A program made the translations under genes and the position numbers. Positions 1 through 7,606 of a stretch of DNA of 64,000 nt are shown here, piece by piece. The stretch's first letter is position 1. Every line of letters begins with the position of its first letter. A model generated the notes under the pieces. That model was not told the DNA's origin and made no database searches. It saw only the letters and a program-made list of their open reading frames with translations. Source of the stretch: DASTCZ01 sp035308165 (GTDB taxonomy: Bacteria > Acidobacteriota > Terriglobia > Acidiferrales > UBA7541); assembly GCA_035308165.1 (NCBI GenBank), contig DATGHC010000046.1:18118-82117 (forward strand). Reading direction: 5' to 3'.

Positions 1-169
1 CCGGTGCGCCGCCGTTCGAGCCGGACTTGGTCGAGGTGCTAAACACGGAAAGCTGCATCGTTTGCTTGCTGCTGGCGCACTTTGGGCAAAGAAATTTCCG
101 CCCTTGCGCCATCACGATCTTCTCGTGCCGCGTCCCGCAATCATCGCATTGGCATTCGTATATCGGCAT
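1..169 (-). CDS. FmdB-type zinc ribbon protein (partial, C-terminus beyond window)
   Basis: Reading the minus strand from the ATG at 169 gives MPIYECQCDDCG and then two CxxC pairs (CDDC and CPKC) about 20 residues apart. This is the usual start of the small FmdB/CxxC_CXXC_SSSS family, which forms a single zinc ribbon followed by a Ser/Gly-rich tail. The frame stays open to the window edge, so the 3' end is missing. Members are thought to be regulatory or metal-binding, but the role is poorly defined. It lies downstream of hicA on the same strand, with about 40 bp between them. Confidence 0.8.
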   Translation of the reverse strand, partial: MPIYECQCDDCGTRHEKIVMAQGRKFLCPKCASSKQTMQLSVFSTSTKSGSNGGAP

Positions 170-209
170 GAAACTGATCTCTCCTGCGTACGCGTCACTC
201 AGATCGAAA

Positions 210-434
210 TCAAAGAAGTTTCAAGAACTCTTCTTCCGTCAGCTCCGCTTGGCGAAGGATGCTTCGCAAAACGGAACGAGGCAGATCGAACCGGTCATGG
301 CGCGGTATCGTCACATGCAAATGAAGTTTCAATGGATGCCGCAATTGGGCGTGACTTCCACTTTGATGGTGAATCACAAATCCGGCGCGCATAAGAGCCC
401 GCAATACTCTTCGGGGCTTCAAAACCGGCAGCAC
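210..434 (-). CDS. hicA: HicA-family mRNA interferase toxin
   Basis: The 74-residue protein has the HicA (YcfA) double-stranded-RNA-binding-like fold signature: an N-terminal helix, then GFVIHHQSGSHAQLRHP, where the GSH histidine is the expected catalytic residue. A VTIPRHDRFDLPRSVLRSILRQ segment follows, matching the family pattern of a strand and then a C-terminal helix. HicA toxins cleave mRNA in translation-dependent fashion until bound by HicB. The gene starts five bases after the hicB stop, so the two are probably co-transcribed with antitoxin first. The length is normal for the family. Confidence 0.88.
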   Translation of the reverse strand: MLPVLKPRRVLRALMRAGFVIHHQSGSHAQLRHPLKLHLHVTIPRHDRFDLPRSVLRSILRQAELTEEEFLKLL

Positions 435-439
435 GTTTG

Positions 440-796
440 TCAGGCCGGAACTGAAAACCGGAGCTTTTCCAACTGTGCGTTGCGTTCATCCGGGATTGGC
501 TCACCAGATTTCTTCAAACCTTCCAGATGAACCTTTATTGCGTCCGCCACCATCTCTCGCGCCTCTTCGGGCGTCCGGCCGAACGTAATTAACCCTGGCA
601 GGATGGGTACGGTTAACTGGTAGCCGGTCGGAGCGCCTGCAGGATTGCGTTTCCGAAGAGCCTTACCCTTCCGTCTTGCAGGGCGCGTCGGCTGTACTTC
701 GTCGGTCTCGTAGATGGGCAGGACAACCACGGTAAATTCATAGCTGCGCGTGCGCGCTTTCCGACCGTTACCGCTCCAAATATGGATCGTTCCCAT
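440..796 (-). CDS. hicB: HicB-family antitoxin with an inserted basic loop
   Basis: The HicB core is recognisable: a first strand (residues about 19-28, YEFTVVVLPI), then YQLTVPILPGLITFG followed by a helix TPEEAREMVADAIKVHLEGLKKSGEPIP. HicB neutralises HicA by covering its active site. Two things differ from the textbook protein. About 28 residues rich in Arg, Lys and Pro sit between the first and second strand, where most HicB proteins have a short turn. There is also no ribbon-helix-helix or Cro-like DNA-binding domain after the core, since the protein ends soon after KLRFSVPA. The first 18 residues are not family-like, so a later start is possible. Confidence 0.82.
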   Translation of the reverse strand: MGTIHIWSGNGRKARTRSYEFTVVVLPIYETDEVQPTRPARRKGKALRKRNPAGAPTGYQLTVPILPGLITFGRTPEEAREMVADAIKVHLEGLKKSGEPIPDERNAQLEKLRFSVPA

Positions 797-891
797 ATAA
801 CAAGTCTAGCGCCGTACACTGGGCGAGTCAAAGATTCCGCGATGTTGTCGTGCATTAAACGCAAGTTCGAGTTCATCGTCAGTCAAAATGA

Positions 892-921
892 CAACTGCCT
901 CCGGCGAACCGGAGGCAGTTG
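892..921 (-). terminator. Hairpin terminator after the radical SAM gene
   Basis: A perfect 13-bp stem (892-904 paired with 909-921) with a 4-base loop lies 25 bases past the stop codon of the minus-strand gene at 947. Reading that strand, it is followed by TCATTTTGACT, only a weak U-run. The strong stem makes a terminator the likeliest role. Confidence 0.7.
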
Positions 922-946
922 GAAAAACTCACCAATTGAACGCGCT

Positions 947-3136
947 TCAGTCCCCGGCCACCGTCTCGGCAATCTCCGGCTTCTTTGCCGCATTGCCATT
1001 CGCATGACCATTGCCGTTCCCGTTCGCGTTGCTGATGACAATCGGCGCCGCATTCGCAATCGGAGTAGCGTTCTTAATCTGCTGCACCGATCCAATCGTC
1101 ACCACGGCCTGTGGAGCCTTCTTCAGCACCATCTCTTCATAAATCGCGCGAACCTTGGCCGCTTCCGCCAAGGCCACCTTGCGGCGCGCGCGGTCTTCAT
1201 CGGCCGCGGTCACCGCTACGCCGTCGTGGTCGTCGTGATCCTTCACTCGCGCGGCGTCGGCGGCGTCAATTACCAGCGAGTGTTCGTAATTCCCGAGGTC
1301 CACTTTCTTGCCCGCGGCATAAATCTCATGCTTGCCATGAGACTTGTACCACTGCGCGACGGTCGCGTTCTTGTACATGTTTTCGATGATTTTCCGCCAG
1401 CCGATTCCCGTGTTGTACGCGCAGAAGGAAATCTCGCCCTGCTGCGTGGCGTACGGGATGATGCACATTTCGGTGCGGCGGAAGTCGTAGTTGAACAAAT
1501 CCTGGAACCACATCCCCGCGATGAACAGGAAGTTCCACGGATCGCTGTCGCGTCGCTTCATGGCGTCTTCATAAGTCCGGTCGGGAGCCGAAGAGCCATA
1601 CTTTTCCTTGCTGTTCTTGGAAAGCCCCCAGGACTTGTCGAATTTCTTCCAAAGGTCCACCAGCGCCAAACTCTTGGGCGCCTGGAACGGTTTGTAATTC
1701 TTCAAAAGGGCCAGGCCCATCATCAGCTTGGTCATTTTGTTGCTTCGCGCCGCGTCAGTGATGGCGGTTACGTCCTTCACCAGTTGCGGCACATCGAGGA
1801 AGCGCGGAACCGGCGCCCACTCTTTGGTCTCTTTGTTGATCATTACGGCCGTGCCCACTCCGCAGTTCGGGTGACAGCCGCAGGATACCGAGCCCCACTG
1901 CGTATCGGGGCCATGCACCAGGTCGGCGAAGCCCGAAAACACGCTGATCAGCGATATCGGGAACCAGTCGCGCGTCGGCTCCACCTTGCCCACCTGTGCG
2001 CTGACGTCCTGCGCCAGATGCGACAGGGTGTAGCGCTGCTTCAGGCGGCGCTCTGGAGTAATGTCTTCATCGCGGCCCGTGAACGACACCGGCTGGAAGG
2101 CTACGAAGGCGATTTTCTTGGGGTTTTCCATGGCGAACTTGACGATCGCACCCACCTGATCGTTGTTCACCGTGTTCAGGATGGTGACCACCAGGATAAT
2201 TTCGATGCCCGCCTCGTGCATGTTCTCAATGGCGCGCAGCTTGACGTCGAACAGGTTCCCCACCTGGCGGTGGCTGTTCGCATCGTTGCCGATGCCGTCG
2301 AATTGCAGGTAGGCGTAGCGCAGTCCGGCCTCAAATGCCTTCCGGCTGAACTCCTTGCTCTTGGCAAACTCGATCCCGTTTGTGGCCGCCTGCACGCTGT
2401 TGTAGCCCAGCTTGCGCGCATAGCGCACCGCATCCAGGAAATAGGGGTGCATGGTGGGCTCGCCGCCCGAGAACTGAACTGACATCTGCCGCCGCGGCTT
2501 GATGCGGATGGCGTTGTCGAGAATTTCCTGCACTTCGGGCCAGCCCAGCTCGTGGACATATCCAACCTGGTTGGCGTCCATGAAGCAGGGGTCGCACATC
2601 ATGTTGCAGCGGTTGGTCAGGTCAACGGTCAGCACCGAGCCGCGGCCATAGCGCACCGTGCTCGAGCCATGCTTGTGCAGGTCTTCGTCGTTGTGAGCAG
2701 GAATATCGCGACCGGGGAAATTCTTTTCAATCCAGGCCAGGAAGTTTGCGTCCACAGCCATCATGTCTTCGTATTTACCATGGATGGGGCATTCCTTAAC
2801 CATCCAGATCTGCCCGTCGCGCTTAATAATCTGCGCTTTGATCTCGCCGACCTTCTCGTGCATCAGGTCGCGCCAGTCCTTTTCACCCTTGAAAATGGAT
2901 TCGCGCGCTTCCTTCACGCAGCCGGGGCAAAGCGAATCAGTCTCACGCGGGAATCCCAGCGTGGGCTTGGTCTTTTCCCACGACTTCAGCAGTGGCTTCT
3001 CCGACCAATTTGGCGTAAACGACGGATTCGGATTCTTCTTGTTGAAATGTTGGATCGTGTTGAAAGTCAGCGCGGCAGTTTTCGCAACCGCCAGGTCAGC
3101 CAGCTTCAGTGCTCTAGTCCCGAATTTTCGGGGCAT
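947..3136 (-). CDS. Radical SAM protein related to tetraether lipid synthase (Tes-like)
   Basis: This 729-residue protein has the architecture of archaeal Tes (GDGT/MAS synthase). An N-terminal metal site is suggested by CPGC (C70, C73) and KECPIHG (C116). The radical SAM triad is C177xxxC181xxC184, followed by a GGEP motif at about residue 225. A further cysteine cluster, CGCHPNC (C419, C421, C425), comes next, and then conserved C558 and C572. In archaea Tes joins two lipid chains by forming a C-C bond between unactivated carbons; bacterial homologues are discussed as makers of membrane-spanning (iso-diabolic acid type) lipids in Acidobacteria. The last 60 residues are Ala/Asn/Gly-rich, low-complexity, and absent from the archaeal enzymes as I remember them. 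The ATG is preceded by GAGGAT. The gene stands alone, with a terminator 25 bp downstream. The radical SAM call is firm; the lipid role is inferred. Confidence 0.85.
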   Translation of the reverse strand: MPRKFGTRALKLADLAVAKTAALTFNTIQHFNKKNPNPSFTPNWSEKPLLKSWEKTKPTLGFPRETDSLCPGCVKEARESIFKGEKDWRDLMHEKVGEIKAQIIKRDGQIWMVKECPIHGKYEDMMAVDANFLAWIEKNFPGRDIPAHNDEDLHKHGSSTVRYGRGSVLTVDLTNRCNMMCDPCFMDANQVGYVHELGWPEVQEILDNAIRIKPRRQMSVQFSGGEPTMHPYFLDAVRYARKLGYNSVQAATNGIEFAKSKEFSRKAFEAGLRYAYLQFDGIGNDANSHRQVGNLFDVKLRAIENMHEAGIEIILVVTILNTVNNDQVGAIVKFAMENPKKIAFVAFQPVSFTGRDEDITPERRLKQRYTLSHLAQDVSAQVGKVEPTRDWFPISLISVFSGFADLVHGPDTQWGSVSCGCHPNCGVGTAVMINKETKEWAPVPRFLDVPQLVKDVTAITDAARSNKMTKLMMGLALLKNYKPFQAPKSLALVDLWKKFDKSWGLSKNSKEKYGSSAPDRTYEDAMKRRDSDPWNFLFIAGMWFQDLFNYDFRRTEMCIIPYATQQGEISFCAYNTGIGWRKIIENMYKNATVAQWYKSHGKHEIYAAGKKVDLGNYEHSLVIDAADAARVKDHDDHDGVAVTAADEDRARRKVALAEAAKVRAIYEEMVLKKAPQAVVTIGSVQQIKNATPIANAAPIVISNANGNGNGHANGNAAKKPEIAETVAGD

Positions 3137-3484
3137 ATTCTATCCTCCACTCTCATAAAACCAGTTTTAATTGCAGGCCCGGGTTACACCCATTTCCTAA
3201 ACCCCAGAATCGGCCAATATCCCCTGTGTGCGGTTAAAAAATATCATCTGAAACTGGGAGCTGTCCACACATGATGGATGGAGCTTCCCCCTGCTATAGG
3301 TTGACCTCTACGCTTCCTAGAGTCCAGCGGGATGCGGTAAGTGGCTCAAAACGGGGGCTGAATGGCAGCCTGGAGCAGCTAATGGGAGGGCGCTGATCCG
3401 CCCAATCCCAAAAATGGGAGTAACCCTTAAGTCGCACAACCTACGGAACTTGCTGTCTTGAGGAGTCTCCGAACTCGTGCGGAA
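3137..3484. other. Intergenic gap with two small hairpins
   Basis: This holds the upstream region of the radical SAM gene and the 3' flank of the minus-strand gene ending at 3485. Two small adjacent hairpins are visible: 3388-3392 paired with 3399-3403, and 3406-3410 paired with 3415-3419. Neither has a U-run. I see no gene or convincing riboswitch. Confidence 0.5.
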
Positions 3485-4687
3485 CTACTCATTCAGCGCT
3501 GGACGGAGTACAGCTATGGCATAGTGAGCCAGTAAGGGAGCCTCTTCGTCCAGTTGGATCCATCTTACCGAGCAATGATCCTTCAAGTACTTTGCCACGC
3601 GCGATTCCGTAATCCCCAAATGTTCCGCCAATCGGCCCCGGAGATTGTCGCCGCTGCGCGTTCTTCCCGTCCTGACCATGTTTCCAATCCCGATGCGCAG
3701 CGTTTGGCACGCTTCCACATAGTAGTGATCGATAAGCTCTGAATCCGAGAGCACGAACACCCCCGGGCCGGCGGGAGCACGATCTGGGTCTTCTAACGAA
3801 TTTGACGGTGCAGCCAGCATCCTGCGAAGTTGTGATTCCAGCAGCGTCAGCCTTGAGGCCAGAGCAGGTTCGCGCGACGGGCGTCTCGCCTGCCAAGCGG
3901 CAGGCCCAACGGTGCCAACAGCTGCGGCGGCGACTTCCTGCAATTCTGGTTGATGCGTCCGTTCGGAACCACGCGAAGGCAGTCGCTCAGGCCCACGACG
4001 CCTGGAGTCCGAGGGGCCGTGACTTGGGGGACTCGACCGCCGAGGAGCGGGCCTTGAGGAGATTGGCGTTGGCTCCGATTGGGTGTGCGTCGGTTCGCTC
4101 TTGACTAATTCAGGTGCCCCTGTACCCTCGCCGCCAACCTGTGGCTTTTTCCTGCGCCCGCGACCACCCCTTCGCCCGCGGCGCCGCCGCTTTTTCCCTG
4201 CGTCGCCAGTCACGCCTCCAACAATCACGCCGCCAACAGCTACTGCGCCTTCCCCTTCCGATTCGTTGGGTGCGGCCAACCCCTCATCGGCATTCGCGTC
4301 CGGCTCGCCGCTTGATTCCGTGAATTCCGTGGGGGATCCCGTGGAGGCAAACAAATCACCCGAGCCTGTCGAGTCGGGTTCGTCGAGCTTTCCGTGGCCA
4401 CTAGCCGCGACTTGAGCCTCCGTCGCCGCCAACGGCACTTCGACTCCCAGCCGTGTCAGCGCTTCCTGAGCTTTGATCTTCCACTGCGCGCGCCGGAATT
4501 TCTCCGACGCGACCAGATACCACTGCGCCGCCTCGGAATTGCTCCCGGCCTTTTCAAACAGTCGCGCCAGCTCGAAGGCCACCATCGCGTCGCTCGTGCT
4601 CTCATAAAGAGCGGCAAGCTGCCCGTGAGGGTCGCTGCTCGTCCTGGCCTTTCTGATTTTTCCCTGGATGTGACGCCAATCAGCCAT
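3485..4687 (-). CDS. Hypothetical protein with Arg/Gly-rich linker and C-terminal HTH-like segment
   Basis: I do not recognise this 400-residue protein. Residues 1-85 are helical and TPR-like (AALYESTSDAMVAFELARLFEKAG and on). Residues about 90-300 are low-complexity, with a strongly basic block RRRRGRRGGRGRRKK near residue 165 and many Pro, Ser and Arg. The last 100 residues are ordered again and include LAEHLGITESRVAKYL, which reads like a helix-turn-helix. The basic middle part could bind nucleic acid, in the way of RGG regions, but this is inference. It stands alone, divergent from the gene at 4813 with 125 bp between. Confidence 0.65.
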   Translation of the reverse strand: MADWRHIQGKIRKARTSSDPHGQLAALYESTSDAMVAFELARLFEKAGSNSEAAQWYLVASEKFRRAQWKIKAQEALTRLGVEVPLAATEAQVAASGHGKLDEPDSTGSGDLFASTGSPTEFTESSGEPDANADEGLAAPNESEGEGAVAVGGVIVGGVTGDAGKKRRRRGRRGGRGRRKKPQVGGEGTGAPELVKSEPTHTQSEPTPISSRPAPRRSSPPSHGPSDSRRRGPERLPSRGSERTHQPELQEVAAAAVGTVGPAAWQARRPSREPALASRLTLLESQLRRMLAAPSNSLEDPDRAPAGPGVFVLSDSELIDHYYVEACQTLRIGIGNMVRTGRTRSGDNLRGRLAEHLGITESRVAKYLKDHCSVRWIQLDEEAPLLAHYAIAVLRPALNE

Positions 4688-4812
4688 GTCCCGGCATTCT
4701 ACCAGTCACGGGCCACAGGGGCCAGCAAAGCCTTTCCACTACACTCGCCAGATCTTGGGTTGCCGCAGGCGGAAGTTTTCGAGTAGATTTCTCGTTCTCC
4801 TGAGGTGAACAG

Positions 4813-5262
4813 ATGCCTGCATCGAAAGTCGCTCGCCCCAAGACGCAAGCGAAGGACTTCAACTCTACCTTCGCCCGCCTCTGCCAAATCCTGCAGAAGC
4901 ACGGGGACAAGCTTTCCGTCGCGGTCCAGAAACCGGGGACCCTTTGGATGGACGTGAGTGGCGTTTCCTATCGCGGCAAACCCCTCTTCTATGCCGGAGT
5001 CCGCATGGGCAAGAACTACGTGAGCTACTACCTGATGTCCGCTGCCATGTGCAAAACCATTTCTCCCGAACTAATGAAGCGCAAACAAGGCGACGCCTGC
5101 TTCAATTTCACTGCGGTGGATGAAAAACTGTTCGCCGAATTGGAAAAGCTCACCGCCGAGGGCTTCCAGAATTTCACTCCGGAAAATCTTGAAAAAATGG
5201 AAAAGTCAAACCGCAAGAAACAATCGGCTGCAGGGTTTTGGAGTGCGCGACTAAAGTCCTAG
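4813..5262 (+). CDS. Conserved hypothetical protein
   Basis: A 149-residue soluble protein with a good start (GAGGTGAACAG before the ATG). The middle part (KPLFYAGVRMGKNYVSYYLM, then ISPELMKRKQGDACFNF and a final helix LFAELEKLTAEGF) looks like a compact alpha/beta domain of the DUF1801 kind, but the match is by eye only. The N- and C-terminal tails are Lys-rich. It ends four bases inside the convergent gene at 5259. Function unknown. Confidence 0.7.
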   Translation: MPASKVARPKTQAKDFNSTFARLCQILQKHGDKLSVAVQKPGTLWMDVSGVSYRGKPLFYAGVRMGKNYVSYYLMSAAMCKTISPELMKRKQGDACFNFTAVDEKLFAELEKLTAEGFQNFTPENLEKMEKSNRKKQSAAGFWSARLKS

Positions 5263-5816
5263 CGCGGCCACAGCCATCCGAACGTGCCCGCGGTCAAGAG
5301 CGCGAACACCAGGCCGTCGAAAACCTCCTTGATCGTATAACTCCACGTCTGTCCCTTCCAGATGCCGTCACTCAAGTGTCCGAGTCCGTAAGCGAGGAAC
5401 GCCGTTGTGCCGGCAACGCGAAAAACGGCAAGATAATCTGCGCCGGGAGCAACCACTCGTCCGGTGAGATAGGCCACGAAAATTCCGACAATCAGGCAGA
5501 ACCCCACCCACTGCCCCAGGAACTTCGCCATCACCGGGTTACCGGTAGGAAAAATGGTCATCATCCCCACCGGTCCCAGTTTCCGTTTTTCAGCAACCGC
5601 CGGCGAATTCATATCTTTGTGCGTGGCGTAGGGAAAAATGTAGAGCCCACGGTTCAAGGCGACGCCGCGGAGCGCGGCGAGCACCTTGTCCTCATCGGGG
5701 AGCTGCCGGTAGTCGCTGCGGTGGTAGGGCAAGACCATGTGCATGATGGAGCTGGCAATGAAAACGATTACCGTGGCCAGCACTATCGGGAGCCAGAGCG
5801 AAGTGAGCGGGACCAT
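5259..5816 (-). CDS. Hypothetical four-helix membrane protein
   Basis: This 185-residue protein has about four hydrophobic segments: residues 6-26, about 103-121, about 131-148 and about 165-182. A soluble loop after the first helix is rich in charged residues (YHRSDYRQLPDEDKVLAALR). No cofactor motif is seen. It converges on the gene at 4813, and the two stop codons overlap by four bases. I recognise no family beyond small uncharacterised inner-membrane proteins. Confidence 0.65.
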   Translation of the reverse strand: MVPLTSLWLPIVLATVIVFIASSIMHMVLPYHRSDYRQLPDEDKVLAALRGVALNRGLYIFPYATHKDMNSPAVAEKRKLGPVGMMTIFPTGNPVMAKFLGQWVGFCLIVGIFVAYLTGRVVAPGADYLAVFRVAGTTAFLAYGLGHLSDGIWKGQTWSYTIKEVFDGLVFALLTAGTFGWLWPR

Positions 5817-6028
5817 GCATTTCCTCCAAAGGACATCTGAGTGGACGCAGAAATTTCTGGCGAGAGGCTACGCCCGCCAAGTGCCGGGGTCAAGCGTTCG
5901 ATTCCCTGCCCGGGTTTCTGAATCTCTTCTGCTTTCCGAGTATCGAATGAGAGGAAGGCGGCGCATCTACATTGGCGTGAAAAAATAAAGTGGCTGCAGG
6001 GCAATTCGGCAGCGGGAAAGGTCGAAGC

Positions 6029-6709
6029 GTGTACGTGAAGGAGATTTGGCGGTTCCCGGTGAAATCAATGGCGGGCGAGCGCCTAAATTCGGCCAAGATC
6101 GTCGATTTGGGGATTGAAGGCGACCGCAAAATCCTCGTTCGTGGCGCGAACGGCCGCGTGATCACTTCTCGGACTCATCACAAGCTGCTGGGCCTGAAAG
6201 GAACGCTGGGCTCGAATGGTCAGGCACGAATCAATGAATATCTGTGGAATACTCCTGAGGCCCTTTCGCTTGTCCGCGGCGCGGCCGGCCCGGGCGCTGA
6301 GTTGTTTTATGACGATGGACCGGAACGTTTTGATATTCTTCCACTCTTGGTGGCCACCGACGGAGCCATCGCCGCTTTTGGACATGATGGACGCAGGCTC
6401 AGGCCAAACATCGTTATCGGCGGAGTTGAGGGTCCGGCCGAGCGCGACTGGCCCGGAAAATTTCTCTGCATTGGAGAGGTTGTGATTGGTGTGCAGGATC
6501 TCCGCGGCCGCTGCGTGATGACTACATTCGATCCCGACACGCTGGTGCAGAACAAAAACGTGCTAAACGAGATCGCGGAAAAGTTTGGTGGCCAGCTTGC
6601 CCTCAATTGCTTTGTGATTCAAGGGGGAGAGATAAGCGCCGGCAGCGAAGTCGAGTTATTGGCCGAGGCGGAACTCAGTTCCAATGTCGGGAAATCCAGC
6701 TCCCTGTAG
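6029..6709 (+). CDS. MOSC-domain (molybdenum cofactor sulfurase-like) protein
   Basis: The N-terminal segment VYVKEIWRFPVKSMAGE is the MOSC_N barrel start seen in mARC and YcbX-like proteins. Near the end, GRCVMTTFDPDT carries the conserved Cys that in this superfamily binds sulfur or the molybdenum. The final GGEISAGSEVELL is the usual MOSC close. I chose the GTG at 6029, preceded by GGGAAAGG, because the homology begins exactly there; an in-frame GTG at 5990 would add 13 residues unlike the family. At 226 residues it is close to the bacterial MOSC_N+MOSC length. The substrate is not predictable. The next gene starts 99 bp downstream. Confidence 0.85.
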   Translation: MYVKEIWRFPVKSMAGERLNSAKIVDLGIEGDRKILVRGANGRVITSRTHHKLLGLKGTLGSNGQARINEYLWNTPEALSLVRGAAGPGAELFYDDGPERFDILPLLVATDGAIAAFGHDGRRLRPNIVIGGVEGPAERDWPGKFLCIGEVVIGVQDLRGRCVMTTFDPDTLVQNKNVLNEIAEKFGGQLALNCFVIQGGEISAGSEVELLAEAELSSNVGKSSSL

Positions 6710-6808
6710 GGGCGATGCTTGCTGCGCCTTAGATGCGCGGGTTTCTTGCTGCATGTACGGCAAGAAAATCCAGCCCGTAGGCAGAGCAAGTTTGGAAAAG
6801 GAGGGATT

Positions 6809-7276
6809 ATGTCAGGACGTCCACCGCTGCCTCCCTTCACGCATGAGACCGCCATCCAGAAAGTTCGCCTCGCTGAAGACGGCTGGAACACACGCGACCC
6901 TGAAACAGTCTCCCTGGCTTATTCCATTGATTCCCGCTGGCGAAATCGCTCGGAATTCATCAGCGGTCGCGAGGAGATTGTGGCCTTCCTAAAACGCAAG
7001 TGGGCCAAGGAATTGGACTACCGCCTCATTAAGGAACTGTGGGCCTACGAGGACAATCGCATCGCCGTCCGTTTCGCCTATGAATGGCACGACAGCTCAG
7101 GCCGTTGGTTCCGTTCCTATGGAAATGAAAATTGGGAATTCACCGGCGACGGCCTGATGCAAGTACGCCACGCCAGCATCAACGATCTTCCCATCCAGGA
7201 GTCCGACCGCAAATACGTTTGGCCGTTGGGCCGCCGGCCGGATAACCATCCCGGCTTGAGCGATTTGGGGGGTTGA
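6809..7276 (+). CDS. NTF2-like protein, DUF1348 family
   Basis: The 155-residue product reads as the DUF1348 branch of the NTF2/SnoaL fold, a cone-shaped small alpha+beta barrel. Family-like stretches are AEDGWNTRDPE, YSIDSRWRNRSEFISGREEI, FLKRKWAKELDYRLIKEL and SYGNENWEF, with the ending WPLGRRPDNHPGLSDLG. The ATG at 6809 follows a strong AAGGAGGG at 6798-6805, so I prefer it to an upstream in-frame start at 6719. No enzymatic role has been established for this family to my knowledge. It may be co-transcribed with the MOSC gene. Confidence 0.85.
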   Translation: MSGRPPLPPFTHETAIQKVRLAEDGWNTRDPETVSLAYSIDSRWRNRSEFISGREEIVAFLKRKWAKELDYRLIKELWAYEDNRIAVRFAYEWHDSSGRWFRSYGNENWEFTGDGLMQVRHASINDLPIQESDRKYVWPLGRRPDNHPGLSDLGG

Positions 7277-7606
7277 TTCTCTCCGCTCCCTTTGCGACCT
7301 CAGCGCCCCTGCGGTGACAGATTTTTCACCGCCAATCCCATTCGAACACTCCTCGTGCCCAGTAATTCCCTGCTTCGAAACCCTTTGCATGTAATTACCT
7401 ATTGACATACTCACACAATGTGTACTAAAGTTATATGTGATCGTCGCGAAGAGCCAAACTCTCCTCCCTGATCTAAGTCCTTAAGAATGACATTCATAGG
7501 ACGATGCCCGCTCCTAAGCCTTTTGTTTTGATATTCATCCAAAAAGATGGGGGAGGGGGCGTGTACCAGGCGCCAGCTTCAGCCTCGCCTGTGCCACAAT
7601 CGGCCC
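7277..7606. other. Intergenic gap upstream of queG with a weak promoter-like site
   Basis: No gene is seen. A TTGACA at 7402-7407 and TACTAA at 7423-7428 could be -35 and -10 boxes, but the spacing is only 15 bp. The stretch is more AT-rich than its surroundings. Confidence 0.35.

Noticed and set aside
782..2482. Long open frame of about 566 codons on the plus strand
   Set aside because: It is the antisense shadow of the radical SAM gene; the product is Arg/His/Val-rich with no motif.
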